DNA of 64,000 nt from positions 884,592 through 948,591 of the forward strand of contig JALGQZ010000007.1 in NCBI GenBank assembly GCA_023105745.1. The letters run 5' to 3'. This DNA comes from Austropuccinia psidii. Taxonomy: Eukaryota > Basidiomycota > Pucciniomycetes > Pucciniales > Sphaerophragmiaceae. Shown piece after piece: positions 43,399-55,689 of the stretch (the stretch's first letter is position 1; each line of letters begins with the position of its first letter). Below the pieces are notes generated by a model that was given only the letters and a program-made list of their open reading frames with translations, had not been told where the DNA came from and searched no databases. Position numbers and translations under genes: made by a program.

Positions 43399-46300
43399 AT
43401 GTTTTTTACAGTATTCTCATTGATTCTGGTGCTACACTCTCATTTATTGCAAAGCAGTTTGTTCACAAGGATTCCTTGCCTACGTCAGAACTTCCAGAGA
43501 AGATTCCTCTGAGTCCCCTTCCTTATTTGTGACTCACTATACTAAATATATGGGCAAGCTTCCTTCATTCCCAAGATTTGAATGTGAATTTTTAGTCATT
43601 GATACTCCCAAGGGAGAAGACCTCATATTGGGATTTGAATTTCTTAATCACTTTAATCCTTCTATTGATTGGAGGCAAGGGTTGATCACCTCTAATGCTG
43701 ATCATAGGGATTATTGTGATCCTTCAAAGTCTTTCATTAATGATTTTTCTTCTACCAAATCATGTGCAGCTCTGGTTTGTGACTCTAGAACACCATCATT
43801 CCCATATTCTGTCCATATTCCTTCCCTTAATTCCCATCTGTCATTACTATCCTCTAGAGATGAAGTCTTCAAAGAGATTCAAGATGTTGGAGAAGATGAT
43901 TTTGTATATTCAATTAATCTCTTCTTTGGGAATATGGACCTTCCTCTTTCATCTTATCATGACTCCCTGGAGGAGTTGTGGGATGAAGAGGAAGAGACAG
44001 AAGAAATAGAAACTGTGATGAAGGTTGTTCCTTCTGCTTATCACCAGTACTTGGATGTATTCTCCAAGGTGAAAGCAGAGAAAATTCCTCCTCACCACAC
44101 CTGTGATAATCATATTGAGCTGGAGGGGTCTCTACCTCCAGTTGGGGTGATCTACTCTTTATCAAACCAAGAGTCAGATAAACTCAGGGCCTACATTTCA
44201 GAGAATGTAGAGAAAGGTTTTATCCTTCCAAGCTCCTCTTCAACACAAGCACCTGTCCTCTTTGTCAAGAAAAAATGGTGGCCTCTGTTTGTGTGTTGAT
44301 TACCACAAACTCAATGCTGTTACTAGGAAGAACAGGTATCCTGTTCCTCATATGAACCAGCTTCTAAGTGTCTTTAATGGGTCTTCTATATTCTCCAAGA
44401 TTGATTTGCATGGTGCATATAGCCTTCTCAGAATCAAGGGGGGTGATGAACATTTGACATCTTTTAGAACTAAATATGGCATTTATGAGTACTTGGTTAT
44501 GCAATCTGGGCTCATCAATGCTCCTGCCTCCTTTCAAAATCTTGTCAATGATATTTTCCAAGATCTTCTTGATGTTTATGTTGTGGTTTATTTGGATGAC
44601 ATTATGGTCTTTTCAAAATCTGAGGAAGAACATGTCACTCATGTGTCCACTATTCCTTCCAGACTCAGAGCAAATAACCTTTTTTCTAAGGCCTCCAAGT
44701 GCCTATTCCATGTTCTTAGTGTGGAATATTTGGGTTATGTTGTGTCTTCTGAAGGCCTTAAGATTGACCAAGCAAAAGGTAAGCATATTCTCAATTGGCC
44801 ACCCCCAAGAAACCTCAAGGCTGTTCAATCTTTCCTTGGCTTTGCCAATTTCTACCGCTATTTCATCAAGAATTATTCAAAAAAAATTAGTTCACTCACC
44901 AGTTTCCTCAAGAAATATTCCTGTTTCACCCTAAATGAGGAACTTCTTCGTCAGTTTAATAAGCTCAAAGAGGCTTTCACCACTGCTCCAATCCTTCTCT
45001 ACCCACAATTGTAGAGACCGATGCATCCAATTATGCCTTGGGTGCTGTACTGAGTCAGGTCTCTGACTCAGGAAAACACCCCATTTCATTCAACAGCCAA
45101 AGGCCTATTTCAGAAGAGCTCAACTATGAAGTTCATGACAAGGAACTCCTTGGCATAGTCTGGGCTCTCAAGCGCTGGAGGGCTTTTCTTCTTTCCCTTT
45201 CTTCACCTTTTGAAGTTCTCACCAATCACTCTTCCCTTCAATACTTCATGTCTTCAAAAGTTCTTACTTGCCATCAAGCCCACTGGGCTGAATGAATTGC
45301 TTGCTGAATTTCACTTTTCAATCACTTACTGCCCTGGCCACCTAGCTACTCTTCCAGAAGCTTTATCATGTTGGGATGAATTTTATCTGGAGAGGGAGGA
45401 GCATTTCGTCAGCAAGAATCCAATGAACTTTCAAAAGATCATAAAGGGGGATGAATTCCAACCTTCAAGATATTTTACAGTCAAGGTGGAATCCTTTTCA
45501 AATTTCATTGATTCAATTCAGAAAGCTCTATGGCAAGATTATCAGTACAAAAGTATTCTTCAAGAATTGGGTAAAGGTAAATCTGTCCAAGATTATTCTC
45601 TTGATTCCTCTTCCCAACTTCTCTTATTCAAAGATCGGGTGGTGGTCCCAAATGACCCCACAATTCAACTCAGAATTCTTCAAAAGCCTCATGACTCTCC
45701 TCTAGCTGGACATCCTGGCCAAGAGAAAACTCTCAAACTTGTCAAGTAGGATTTCCACTGGTCCAGCATGACTCAATTCATCAAGGATTATGTCTCATCC
45801 TGTCAACAGAGCTCAAGAAACAAGACTATTCATCACAAGAAGTTTGGATTCCTCAAACCTCTTCCAATTCCAAATGGTCCTTGGATTTATCTTTCAATGG
45901 ACTTTATCACTCAACTGCCACTGTACAATTCTTTTGATTCATTTCTGGTCATAGTGGACAGCTTCTCAAAAATGGTGGTTTTTATTCCAACAATGTCTTC
46001 AATCACTTCACTGGATTTGGCCCATTTATTCATCAATAATATATTTTAAAAGCACGGCCGTCCTTCAAGCATTGTCAGTGGTGGAGGTTCACTGTTTGTT
46101 TCTTCTTTTTGGACCAATCTTTGTCAGCAGCTCAAGATTGCAAGAGATCTGTCAACTGCTTACCATCCAGAAACTGATGGACAGACAGAGAGGGTAAATC
46201 AGATACTAGAACAGTACCTTTGGATGTATGTAAGTTATCATAAAGATAATTGGAACACCTGGCTCCCTCTGGATGAATTTGCTTACAATAACTCTGACCA

Positions 46301-46950
46301 CTATTAAACAAAACAATCACTGTCTTTCACTGTTTATAGAAGAGACCCACAATTTGAATCAGTTCACATTGCTCAAGATACTCCTGCTGGAAATTTATCA
46401 ACAGAAATCCAATCAGTACAGCAAGATGTCATGAGGGAACTTGAAGCTGCCATAAACAGGCTTAAGAGGTATGCAGATAAAAGTAGGGAAAGTCCAACTG
46501 TTTTCAATCCTGGTGACATGGTATGGCTTTCTTCCAAGAGCATCAAATCAACCATACCCACCAAAATACTTTCTTAAAGATGGTTGGGTCCCTTTCCAAT
46601 ATTGAAGAAAGTCAGTGTTCATGCCTACCACCTCAAGCTACCATCTCAATGGAAATCCATCCACCCAGTCTTCCAAGTTTCCCTCCTTGAACCAGTCAAG
46701 GCATCAAGAGCCTCCTCCTCCAATCATCATTGAAGAAGAAGAGGAATAGGAAGTCTCACAAATAATGGATTCAAAGCTCAAGAGAAGGAAATTATGGTAT
46801 CTGGTGGAATGGAAAGGTTTCAGTCAATACTCAGAAAGATCCACTTGGGAACAAGCATCAAACCTCACAAATTGCCCTGAACCTGTCAAGAAGTTCCATT
46901 CTTTATATCCTGACAAGCCAGGCCCCAATTCTTCAAGAGCTTCATTTTTG
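43399..46950 (+). pseudogene. pol: Pol of B2 (protease to chromodomain), many lesions
   Basis: An extra T near the start ATG shifts the frame; the protease motif ILIDSGATLSFI follows, then a deletion near 43503. The frame 43529-44299 holds the protease end and RT start; a frameshift near 44270 leads to 44262-45014 with the RT catalytic box YLDD intact (44589-44600). A short deletion near 45000 shifts RNase H. Integrase has stops at about 45748 and 46050, the zinc Cys pair reads CQQS, and the second catalytic Asp is Gly (46080-46082). Stops occur near 46310, 46575 and 46749. The chromodomain (LWYLVEWKGF, about 46795-46920) is intact. The C-terminal stop seen in B1 is TCA here, extending the frame to 47037. 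Confidence 0.85.
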
Positions 46951-47714
46951 ATGGTGCTTGGTGGGAGAGGAATTACCAAAAGTAAGTCCCACTCCTGGTA
47001 CGCAACTTTAGGGGTATTCCACTCTTTTCTGTTGTAAGCATCACCTTGGCCACTCTGTGAGCACTTTGAAATTTTGGACACAGATTTCTGGCCTGGCTTT
47101 CAACATCAAATTTCAATTTATGGCCATTTCCACTTAGGGCAATGAACCATTTTTCTTCTTACTCCTTTTTGCAAGTCATTGAATTTCATTACATTCTTTC
47201 ATCAATTGTTTTTATACCCTGTGGCACTGGCGGGAGTGGTAACCATCAAACGTATGTTCCTCTCCTGGTGTGCACTTCCCTGAGGGGTCTATGATTTTTA
47301 AACACATCACCTTGGCCACTCTGTGAGCACCTGGCATCAAATCTTGTCTCTCCAGGTCCTTGGCCATCTCAAATCAACTGTCAATATCCGTGGTGAAGAT
47401 TGGAATCCCCCTCAAGATTTTTTTCTTTTATTTTCTCTTTCTCTTATTTTCAAATTTCTTTCTTATCTTTCTCTCTTTATATTTTTCAAATTTCTTTTAT
47501 AACTTTTATGCCAATCTTTACGTCAATTAATTAATCAAAAAATTTAAAGTGAAATGTTGAAGGAAGACCAAATCAACCTCATTTCATATACCAACTTCCT
47601 TACCAGTCTCAAAAGCCTTTTCAAAATTTGATACCTCTGAAATCCCTATGTCCGATATGTCTTGATAACCTCAACAGGCTTGTACCTTATCTTGGTTCTC
47701 AGGAGCTCACCATT
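46951..47714 (+). other. 3' untranslated region of B2 with the duplicated module
   Basis: Module copies at about 46955-47070 (with AAAAGTAAGTCCCACTCCTGG) and 47220-47335 (with AAACGTATGTTCC and CTCCTGGTGTGC); both end in GGCCACTCTGTGAGCAC. The remainder is AT-rich. Confidence 0.55.
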
Positions 47715-47730
47715 AAAGGTAGGGGGGTAC
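47715..47730 (+). other. 3' polypurine tract of B2
   Basis: AAAGGTAGGGGGGTAC abuts the LTR start TGTCACAACC. Confidence 0.7.
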
Positions 47731-48382
47731 TGTCACAACCACGAATAATGAACCCTCTCAATGGGTGTTGCCACAATTTCAACCTGAACCCATTTCATGG
47801 TCAATTGGCCATATAATATGTTTTATGGCCAATTTTACTCTTTTGGTGCTCCATGGCCTCTTGGCCATAACACCCTTCCACTGTCCAAATATGCCCCCAG
47901 GCCATATCCTGCCTTCATTGGCCAATTCCCTATCTCACCAACCCCCAGGCCATTATCCTTGTTTTTGGGCCTGGGGGGTCTTTCCAGTCTTCCAGGGGCC
48001 TATGGCCCCTCCAGCCACCACCAGAGCCCTTGGTCCAACCCTTGATATTAGGGGTTTTTGGGCCATTTAGGCCCCCTACAGCCTCTACAGCACGCAGTCC
48101 ATGGGACCCTTAGGCCCCTTTTGGCCCAATTCCAACGAGGCCAGGGGGGAAGCTCATCAGCCCCCAAAACCACAAGTGGGCCCACCTGAGCCAGTTTTTG
48201 ACCCCAAAACCCACCTTAAGACCCAAATTTACCAAGAACCACAAGTTGGCTATGAATAAGTCCATGGCCTCTGGCAACCATCAGAAGCCACCAGATCAGC
48301 TCCAAGCAGGGATTCCCCTCCAGTTCAGGGAAAGACTTCCCTTCCTTCAATGCACTCCGTACTCAAGGACCCGGAGTGGTGC
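47731..48382 (+). repeat. 3' LTR of B2 (first 652 bases)
   Basis: Matches the 5' LTR from TGTCACAACCAC onwards and stops at GGAGTGGTGC, where A2 begins; in the 5' LTR this sequence continues with ATATATGG. The rest would lie past the right edge. Confidence 0.88.
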
Positions 48383-50350
48383 TGTGGGAACTCCTCTTGT
48401 GTGGGATTAAAATGAGGCAGTACCTGGAGGGGGAAATCACAGGTAACTAGTTTTGAATTGCTAAGAACTCTTGTAACCAAGGGTGGCAAGGGTGTATTGC
48501 CTGCCCCTCCTGAAATACTGAACAAAATCTTCCTTGGAGCTCACAAACCAAAATAAAATTAGTAAGTGGCTTTACAACTGCAGAAGACAAAATTCAGCAG
48601 TCTCAGATCAGACCTATTCAATAAATGATATGAAAAATAATGTCAGTAATTTTGGTTAATTTTTAGATTTAATGAAATACTTGTCTGTTTTAATTTTAAT
48701 CTTTTGGTTAAATTGAGGTGAGTGGTTTCTTCTTGGTGATAAAATTTTTGTAAGATGAGTTATTTAAGGTGTTCAGAAAAATCTGGTGAGTGTTGGTAAA
48801 GGTAATTTTTTTGTTAAGGTATAGTTATAATAGAGTAAAGAATTTTTTAAAGGTTTGTTATTCTTTTTTAAGAGTGTTAATAATGAGATAAAATAGTATT
48901 TGTTAAATTTAAGAGGTAAGATTTCTTTGATATTGGATTTTTTAAAGGGGTCAGTAATTTTTAAGTCTTGATAATTTGTGTTAATTTTACTGGATAAAAT
49001 ATTTTAATAGAGTAGTAACCCTAATCTTGGGTACTGGGTAATTTTTAATAATAATTTTTATTTTTTTTTTTTAATACTAAGATTCCACTGAGCTTAGCTA
49101 CTGGGCAATCTTTAACACTATACTTCCACTGAGCTTCAGCTACTGGGCAAGTAAATTCACTATAATTTTCTGGACTACCTCCCAGATGAGGGATGACTTA
49201 TTCCTGTTCTTGTAATGTGCAGAGGATATATTGTGCATGGGGGGAGAGAGCCCCTCTATTTATACCTTTTGGGAGCCCAGAGGGCCCTCCATGGGAGCTT
49301 TCTTTTTCCACTTTAATTCCTCTTGATTTCATCATGTGACTCTGTTTTTGGTGAGGACCTTTCTTGCATGGGTCAGGTGATTTAAGGTTTGGTGATAATT
49401 TTCTCTCTTCACAGCCTCCATTTATCACATGATTGTCTTTTGGTGAACTAATTATGATGTGATATTCTTGAATTTTCCTTGCATACATGAGGTGATTCAA
49501 TTTTGGCTGGGGATTTTTGTTGTGCACAGCCTCTTTTCTGTCACATGATATTCGGTTGGTGGATGCAGTATCACATGATGACCTTGTAATTCCTTTGCAT
49601 ATGTCCTATTTTAGGTTGGGTAGAAATGGCTGTGTAATTTATGCGGGTGTCATGTTTGTTTTTCTTCTTTTTGAAATTTAAAATGAAGTCAGGTGATAAC
49701 TTCTTGCATTGGTGAATTTACTGTTTTTTATGAGATGATGTGATTTTTGATTTTGACACATGCTGTGCATAGTCATGTGGTTGAGATTTAATTGGAATTG
49801 TGTACTGCATGCAGCCTGTTGTAACTAGCTTTGGTTTGCATGAGGTGATGAGTAGTGTAAATAATTATGTTTTAAGGTTTTAAGTGGGGCTACTGTGGAT
49901 ATAAGATAAGGTACTCCTGGGGCTGTTCTGTAAATGAATTGCAGGAATTCCATGGAGTTGAGCTTTGCATCATGTGACTTTGAATGCAAGTTGGCTGTAT
50001 AACCAATGCATGTGTCATTTTCTTGCTGCATGAGTCCTGTGGCTGTAAGGGGGTGTAAAGCTGGGTGGGGTGTGTAACTTAAAGGGTGGTACCTGATTTG
50101 TTGTAACTAGTTTGCTATATGTAAATTGATTTTTTACATATGCATAGTGAAATTGAATAAGTTATTTAAAGACATACACTTCCCTTTTGGTGCCTGTGCC
50201 ATGGTTTTATGAGTTAAATCCAGCTTCTTGCTGTAAAATTGACCTTTTGGTGTAAAATTTGAGTGTAAGTCTGCCTGTAGGCTGGATTTACTGCTGTTAT
50301 GGGTTACTATGAGCTTGAGCCTGGTGAAAAAAATGGTATGGAATACCACA
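48383..50350 (-). repeat. 3' LTR of A2
   Basis: 1968 bases; read on the minus strand it starts TGTGGTATTCC and ends AGTTCCCACA. TATA box at 49256-49264. Confidence 0.9.
49256..49264 (-). promoter_or_regulatory. TATA box of the A2 LTR
   Basis: TATAAATAG, in the same context as in A1. Confidence 0.72.
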
Positions 50351-50367
50351 TCCCCCTCTCCATTTAA
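50351..50367 (-). other. 3' polypurine tract of A2
   Basis: TTAAATGGAGAGGGGGA on the minus strand next to the LTR start. Confidence 0.83.
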
Positions 50368-50398
50368 TGCTGTCCCCAGCATTCCAGGTGAGAGCTCT

Positions 50399-53300
50399 CT
50401 ATTCTTCATCTGATTCTGTGGTTTCCTCCAATACCTCTTCCTCATTTATTGATTCATCTTCTTCACTTTCCTCTTCTTCTGTGTCTTCTTTTGTGTCTAT
50501 CAACTTTCCTCTTGGGTAAAACCTTTTGACTTGAGAGGCAGCAAATCTTCTTGCTAATTCTGTTCCATCCAGCTCCTCAAGTTCATATGGTCCATTGTTT
50601 ATCTGTCTGATTACTCTGTAGGGTCCATTCCATTTGTTTTTGAAAATTAGTCCCCAATTAGTTTCTATTTCTTTGTTGTAAACCAGGACCAAATCTCCTG
50701 GATTGAGTGGTGATCTTAGTTGGTGTGCTATTCTTCTATCCCAATATTTCATTGAGTCTTCCCTTGATTTTTTGAGTTTTTCTGCTGCTTTTCTTCTCAT
50801 CTCTTCTTTTCCTTCCAACTGCTTGGCTCTGGCTTCCAATAATTCCTCAGTTGTGGATATTTTATGCCATTCTACTGCTAAAAAGGTTTTTGTTTCAATG
50901 TCAATTGGTAATACTGGTAGTTGTCCAAATTGGAGTTCATATGGTGAGAAACCAGTTGTCCTTTTAGTGGAGATTCTGTCAGCCAAGGTAACCAAAGGTA
51001 GATATTTTCTCCATTTCCCTCCATTTTCTCCACACATCTTGAATAAGGCATCTTTGAGTTGCTTATGGCCCCTTTCAACCATTCCTTGATACTCTGGGTA
51101 GTAGGGTGTGGTGACTCTGATTCTTGATCCTGCTTTCTTTACTGCATCTTGAAATTCTTTTCCAAACTCTGGCCCCCCATCAACAGTTACTTCTCTTGGT
51201 GAGCCATACCTGCATATCCATTCTGAGGTGAACCATTCTGCAACTACTTTTGCTGTTAATTTGACTAGTCCAACTGTTTCTGGCCATCCTGAAAAATCAT
51301 CTCTGGCCACAACCATATATTTCCATCTTCCAGATTTGATATGGACTGCATCCATGCTTACCCTTTCAAAGATTGTTGATGTTGCTGTAGGCCTTCCTTG
51401 TTCCCTTTGTAAGTTTTGACTTCTCTTTTGGCAGGCCAGGCAAGATTGAACCCATTTCTTGACTGATTTTTTCATTCCTTCCCACCAATATCTTGCTTTA
51501 ATTCTTCTGTAAGTTTCATTTTCCCCTCTGTGGCCCATGTTTTCATGAAGTGACTTTAAAATGTAGTTTTGAACTTCTTGACTTGATATCACCAATTGAG
51601 GGTTAGGGTTATTTCTTCTTTTGAGTTGGCCATCTTCCAAGAAAAAGTTGGATGACCTTCTCTTTATCCTTCTAAACTCTTCATCTTTGCTTGATTGTGG
51701 TTTTTTCATTGTACTTAAGTATTCATGCATCCTCTTCCAAAATCCTTCTTGTTTGGTTGGTACCTGTATTCCTGAAAAATTGAGTGAATTTATAGTCCTA
51801 GCCCCAAATCCAGGGTGTGGCTTGATCCAATCTTCTTCTTCATCAAATTCTGGTGCATCTTCATCTTCTTCTTCTGAGTTCTTTGGTCTTCTGGATAGCC
51901 CATCTGGCATAGTGAAAGTTTTCCCTGGTTTGTGTACTAAATCAAAGGAAAATAGTTGAATGAAAGCCACCCATATTGTCATGGGAGCATTGGGTAAGCA
52001 AGGGGTGTTTATCATTTCAATTAAGGCCTTGGCATCAACTTGTAATTCAAAATGTTGTCCCCAAAGTATTGTCTGAAGCTTCTTGAGAATTCTTGCAACT
52101 CCACAGAGTTCCAATTTGGGTTGTGAGTATTTTGATTCTAATTTTGAAAAAGTTATTGATTCATATAATACTGGTCTGTCCTTTCCTTCTTTGTCTTCTT
52201 GAGTGAGTACTGCTCCTGCAGCAATGTAGCTTGAATCTACTGCTAGCTTAATTTTTCCTGCTCCTTTGTCATAATCCAATTTCTTGAGAGTTATTTCTTC
52301 TCCAACTATTCTTCTGAGCTTATGGAAAGCTTCTTCACATTTTTGATCCCAATCCCAATCAACATCTTCTCTGGTGAGCCTCCTGAGTGGTGATGCAACT
52401 TGTGAGAAGTTTTCAATAAACATCCTTACATAAGCACAAAGACAAAGAAGTCCTCTTATTTCCTTTTTGTTAAGAGGTGTTGGCCAATTTTGAATCTTGT
52501 TGATCTTTTGTTTTGAGATTGTTCTTCCTTTGAATGATACAACATGCCCTATTCTAAGGTTATGGCATATTCCCATATAAATCTTCTGATTGAGGGGTTT
52601 TCTGGTAGTGTTTCTTGGTGGTAAAGTGATCTTGGCCCTTTTATTCCTCCATCATCAATAAAAATTCCTACACTTTCTGGTATTTCTTCTTGGAGTATCC
52701 AAGTCATTTGGGCTTGGTATACTGCTACTGAGTTGGTGGCTCCTTGGGGTAGTCTTGTGAGTTGCATCCTTCCAAGGGGTGTTTCAAAAGTGGTGAGGGG
52801 TCTTGTAGTGACATCTAATTCTCTTTCATCATATCCTCCCATGATTTCTCCTAGTCCATAGCATGCTCTTCCTGAAAATGCATCTACAAATTCTTCAATA
52901 TGAGGTGGTAAGCCAGCATCCTTGATGGTGACTTTGTTGAGTTCTTGAAGGTCATGGACAATTCTGAGTTTCCCATTTGATTTGGCCACACAAAAGATTG
53001 GGCTGGTGTAGCTTGAGGTGGATTGCTCATAGAGTCCAGTCCTAATCCTTTCTCTGATTAATTCAGTAAACTGAGGTAAAAGTGATTTGGGTATGGGAAT
53101 TGGCTTCTTCTGCCAAGGCTCATGAGGTATTACTGGTATCTTGTAAGGTTTTCCATATGAGTGTTTGAGTAATCCTCTTTCTTCTTCACAGAAAGCTATT
53201 GCTTTTTCCCTTAAGGTAATAACATTTTTCAGTAAATTGATTTCTTCATTTGATAACCATCGTGGAGGGCCAAAATTAACTGCTTGCAGTCTTTCATGGG

Positions 53301-53478
53301 TGACCTTGAAGGTTTCTTGAAATATAGGTGGGTTTGGTGATAAGGGTGTTTCATAAGGATCTCTTGACAAAGGTGGTATTTCCAAAGGTGGGTTGAGGTC
53401 TTGAGGCCTTGGCTCATTGACTGGTCTCACCTTCTTTAGGACTGATTTATATTTGGCTGCTAAAATTTGGTGATCCAT
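50399..53478 (-). pseudogene. pol: Pol of A2 (RT, RNase H, integrase), one deletion
   Basis: ATG at 53478. The first frame runs to about 52549 and covers the linker, RT finger and palm with FIDDGG. Near 52557 about 82 bases present in A1 (16440-16521) are missing, which shifts the frame. The second frame (to 50399, over 700 codons) is uninterrupted: RT thumb, RNase H (VDSSYIAAGAVLTQED), integrase with HENMGH and CLAC zinc ligands, core residues in MDAVHI, VDGGPEF and VERGHKQ, a GPY/F module (NKWNGPYRV) and an acidic tail ending SDEE. This is the better-preserved family A pol and serves as the reference for the A1 lesions. No chromodomain. Confidence 0.88.
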
Positions 53479-53582
53479 CTTCAATCAGTGATTTTTTAAT
53501 TCTTTCTAAGAATTTGCTAGTGTCCTGAAATATTGAGGTCTTCACAATTCTTCTTTTCTTCTTTCTTCCATAAAAAAATGTA

Positions 53583-54065
53583 GTTTAAGGTCATACAGGA
53601 CCTACAACTAGGTGTGTAACCCCTGTATATTAGGTATACAAGTCCTGCAGTTTAAGTCATGCAAGGACCTCCTGGCCTAATCCAAGGGCTTATCTTCATC
53701 CTTGAGCTCCTTTGGGCTTGATTTTGTATTCCACTTGACTCTTGTCTTATTCTTCAATCTTCATGATTCCCATTTGATTCAAGATTATTCTGGTTGTTTT
53801 ATTTCTTGATGAGGAATTTTCTTGTCTTAATTGATGGCTTGAGACTTCAATTTGTTCATTTTGGCCAATTTGATAATGCTAAACACCTGTGAAACCCCTT
53901 GTTCCTGTTACACAAAGGGAGCAGTTTATTGTCATGCTGAGGACAAAAATGGACCTTCAGCACCTCTCCTGACTAGGACAATCCCCTCCAGCTGCTTGGC
54001 TGTTATTTTTATAATTTTCCCTGCCCAAGTCTACAGGGGAAGCAGTTTAGTGTCATGCTGAGGAC
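53583..54065 (-). other. Four pseudoknot units upstream of A2 pol
   Basis: Minus-strand units near 53583-53612, 53643-53672, 53920-53950 and 54040-54065, matching the four units at 12893-13380 in A1; stem 1 AGGTC/GACCT and TTGTC/GACAA are seen again. Confidence 0.7.
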
Positions 54066-54550
54066 CTCTTGAGTCTTCAATCTTCTTTAAAATCCCAAGG
54101 GCAATTTGAGTTGAGTGTTTTACATCATCTTGTTGGTCCTTCATGTTGAGTGAGTCCTGAGTCCATAATTAATCCAGTGAGTCAACCTTCAGTCCATAAA
54201 TCCTGACCACTTATTCTTGAATTCCAAATGAGTTTCAATCCAGAATCAAAGAAGTGTCCAAGGTCTTGTGTTGTCCAGAGGTCAATCCATAAGGAACTCC
54301 TGTTTTTCTTCATAAATAATCTTCTTCATTTTCAGTATTGTGAATAATTTCCCTATGATAAATTGTTTCCAAATTCTCTTGCTATTTCTTAAAAATAATG
54401 TATGTCCTTTTGTTCTTTTGTATTCCTGAATTACACCTGTTATAAAGAAATGAAAAAATAAAAAATTGTAATAATAAGGTGATTTGAAAATTGATTTTAA
54501 TATTAATTTATTGATAAATATTGTTTAATAATATTTGTTTGGATGAGGGG

Positions 54551-54567
54551 CCCCCCTCTCCATTTAA
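54551..54567 (-). other. Central polypurine tract of A2
   Basis: TTAAATGGAGAGGGGGG on the minus strand, followed by GCCCC; same place in the element as 12396 in A1. Confidence 0.75.
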
Positions 54568-55414
54568 GAATCTTGAGTTGGTTTTCAAATTTTGAAGAGG
54601 ATATGTTCTCATTCCCCAAAAACTTCCACTATAAGGGATAGTGTAAGAAATAAGTTTACCCACCCCTTATTTTTTATAGTGATTTTGATGAGGATAAATA
54701 ATGATACAGTAAATATACATAATTTTATTTTAATGATGATTCAATAAATATATATATTTTTTATTTTTTTTTATTCTTTTTACTGTAAGTATAAAAGACC
54801 CATTAACTGAGATATCTGAGTAAAAATCAAATTTCAAAAGAAATGATCCTGAATCACAATCAAGATCATGGAACTGTTTGGTTTAAGGTGGTAATTTGTG
54901 CCAATCAGTAAAAATTGGTGCTCTTGAGAGGTTTTATAATTAATATGACATAATTGAATGATCATAACTTGAGTCCTTTAATCATATAATGACCCTTATG
55001 ATGCCACAACTCTTCCTTTTTGGAATCATCATTGTGACTCAGACTTTATTTCAAGTCCATCCCCTTTATGGGTCAGATTTTCTGTTACCCATAAATGCAT
55101 TTGAGTTGTTAAAAAAAATATAAACAGTGAAATTGAAAATTTGTACAATTTGAAAAAACTCTTGTTTGCTTTTGGGGGGCTTTTTCAATTCCATTTGGAA
55201 TAAATAGCACATTGAGGTGTTATTAATATGTAAATTCCCCAAATTATATCATCAATTTATGAGTTTTTAATATAAATAACTCCTTCAGAGTTCAATTAAT
55301 GCCTTCATGGCACAAATACTTCTTTTTTTCAAAAAAGTTCCAATCGCTCTCTTGTAATGGAAGAAATATTTCAAATAAATTGATTATTTTTTTAAAAAAA
55401 ATAATAATTGATGT

Positions 55415-55451
<37 letters not shown>

Positions 55452-55689
55452 ATTGCTATTATTGAGTTGAAAAATTAAGCCAACTTAATGGCTCTTGTTG
55501 TAATAGTAGGAAAAGTATAATAGAATATTCTTGAGCTCATGAATGGGATATGACCCTAATTCTTAGTGAAAATGAATAAATAAATTCAAAAAAGAAATAA
55601 AAGAATATGTTCAAAAGGTTAAAGTCAGTAAATCTTTCTAATTCTTGTTTTTAATGACATAAAATTAGAAATTAAAAAAAAATAAGAAA
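54568..55689. other. AT-rich A2 spacer
   Basis: Counterpart of 11295-12395 in A1; includes a long T run at 55419-55447. No gene. Confidence 0.6.

Larger units (their letters stand above)
37808..48382 (+). mobile_element. Family B chromovirus, copy 2 (B2), 3' LTR interrupted by A2
   Basis: 5' LTR 37808-39432, gag, pol with chromodomain, 3' LTR from 47731, broken at 48382 where A2 begins. A solo family C LTR sits in gag. The genes are close to those of B1, but the first half of the LTR differs, so it is a distinct subfamily. Confidence 0.9.
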
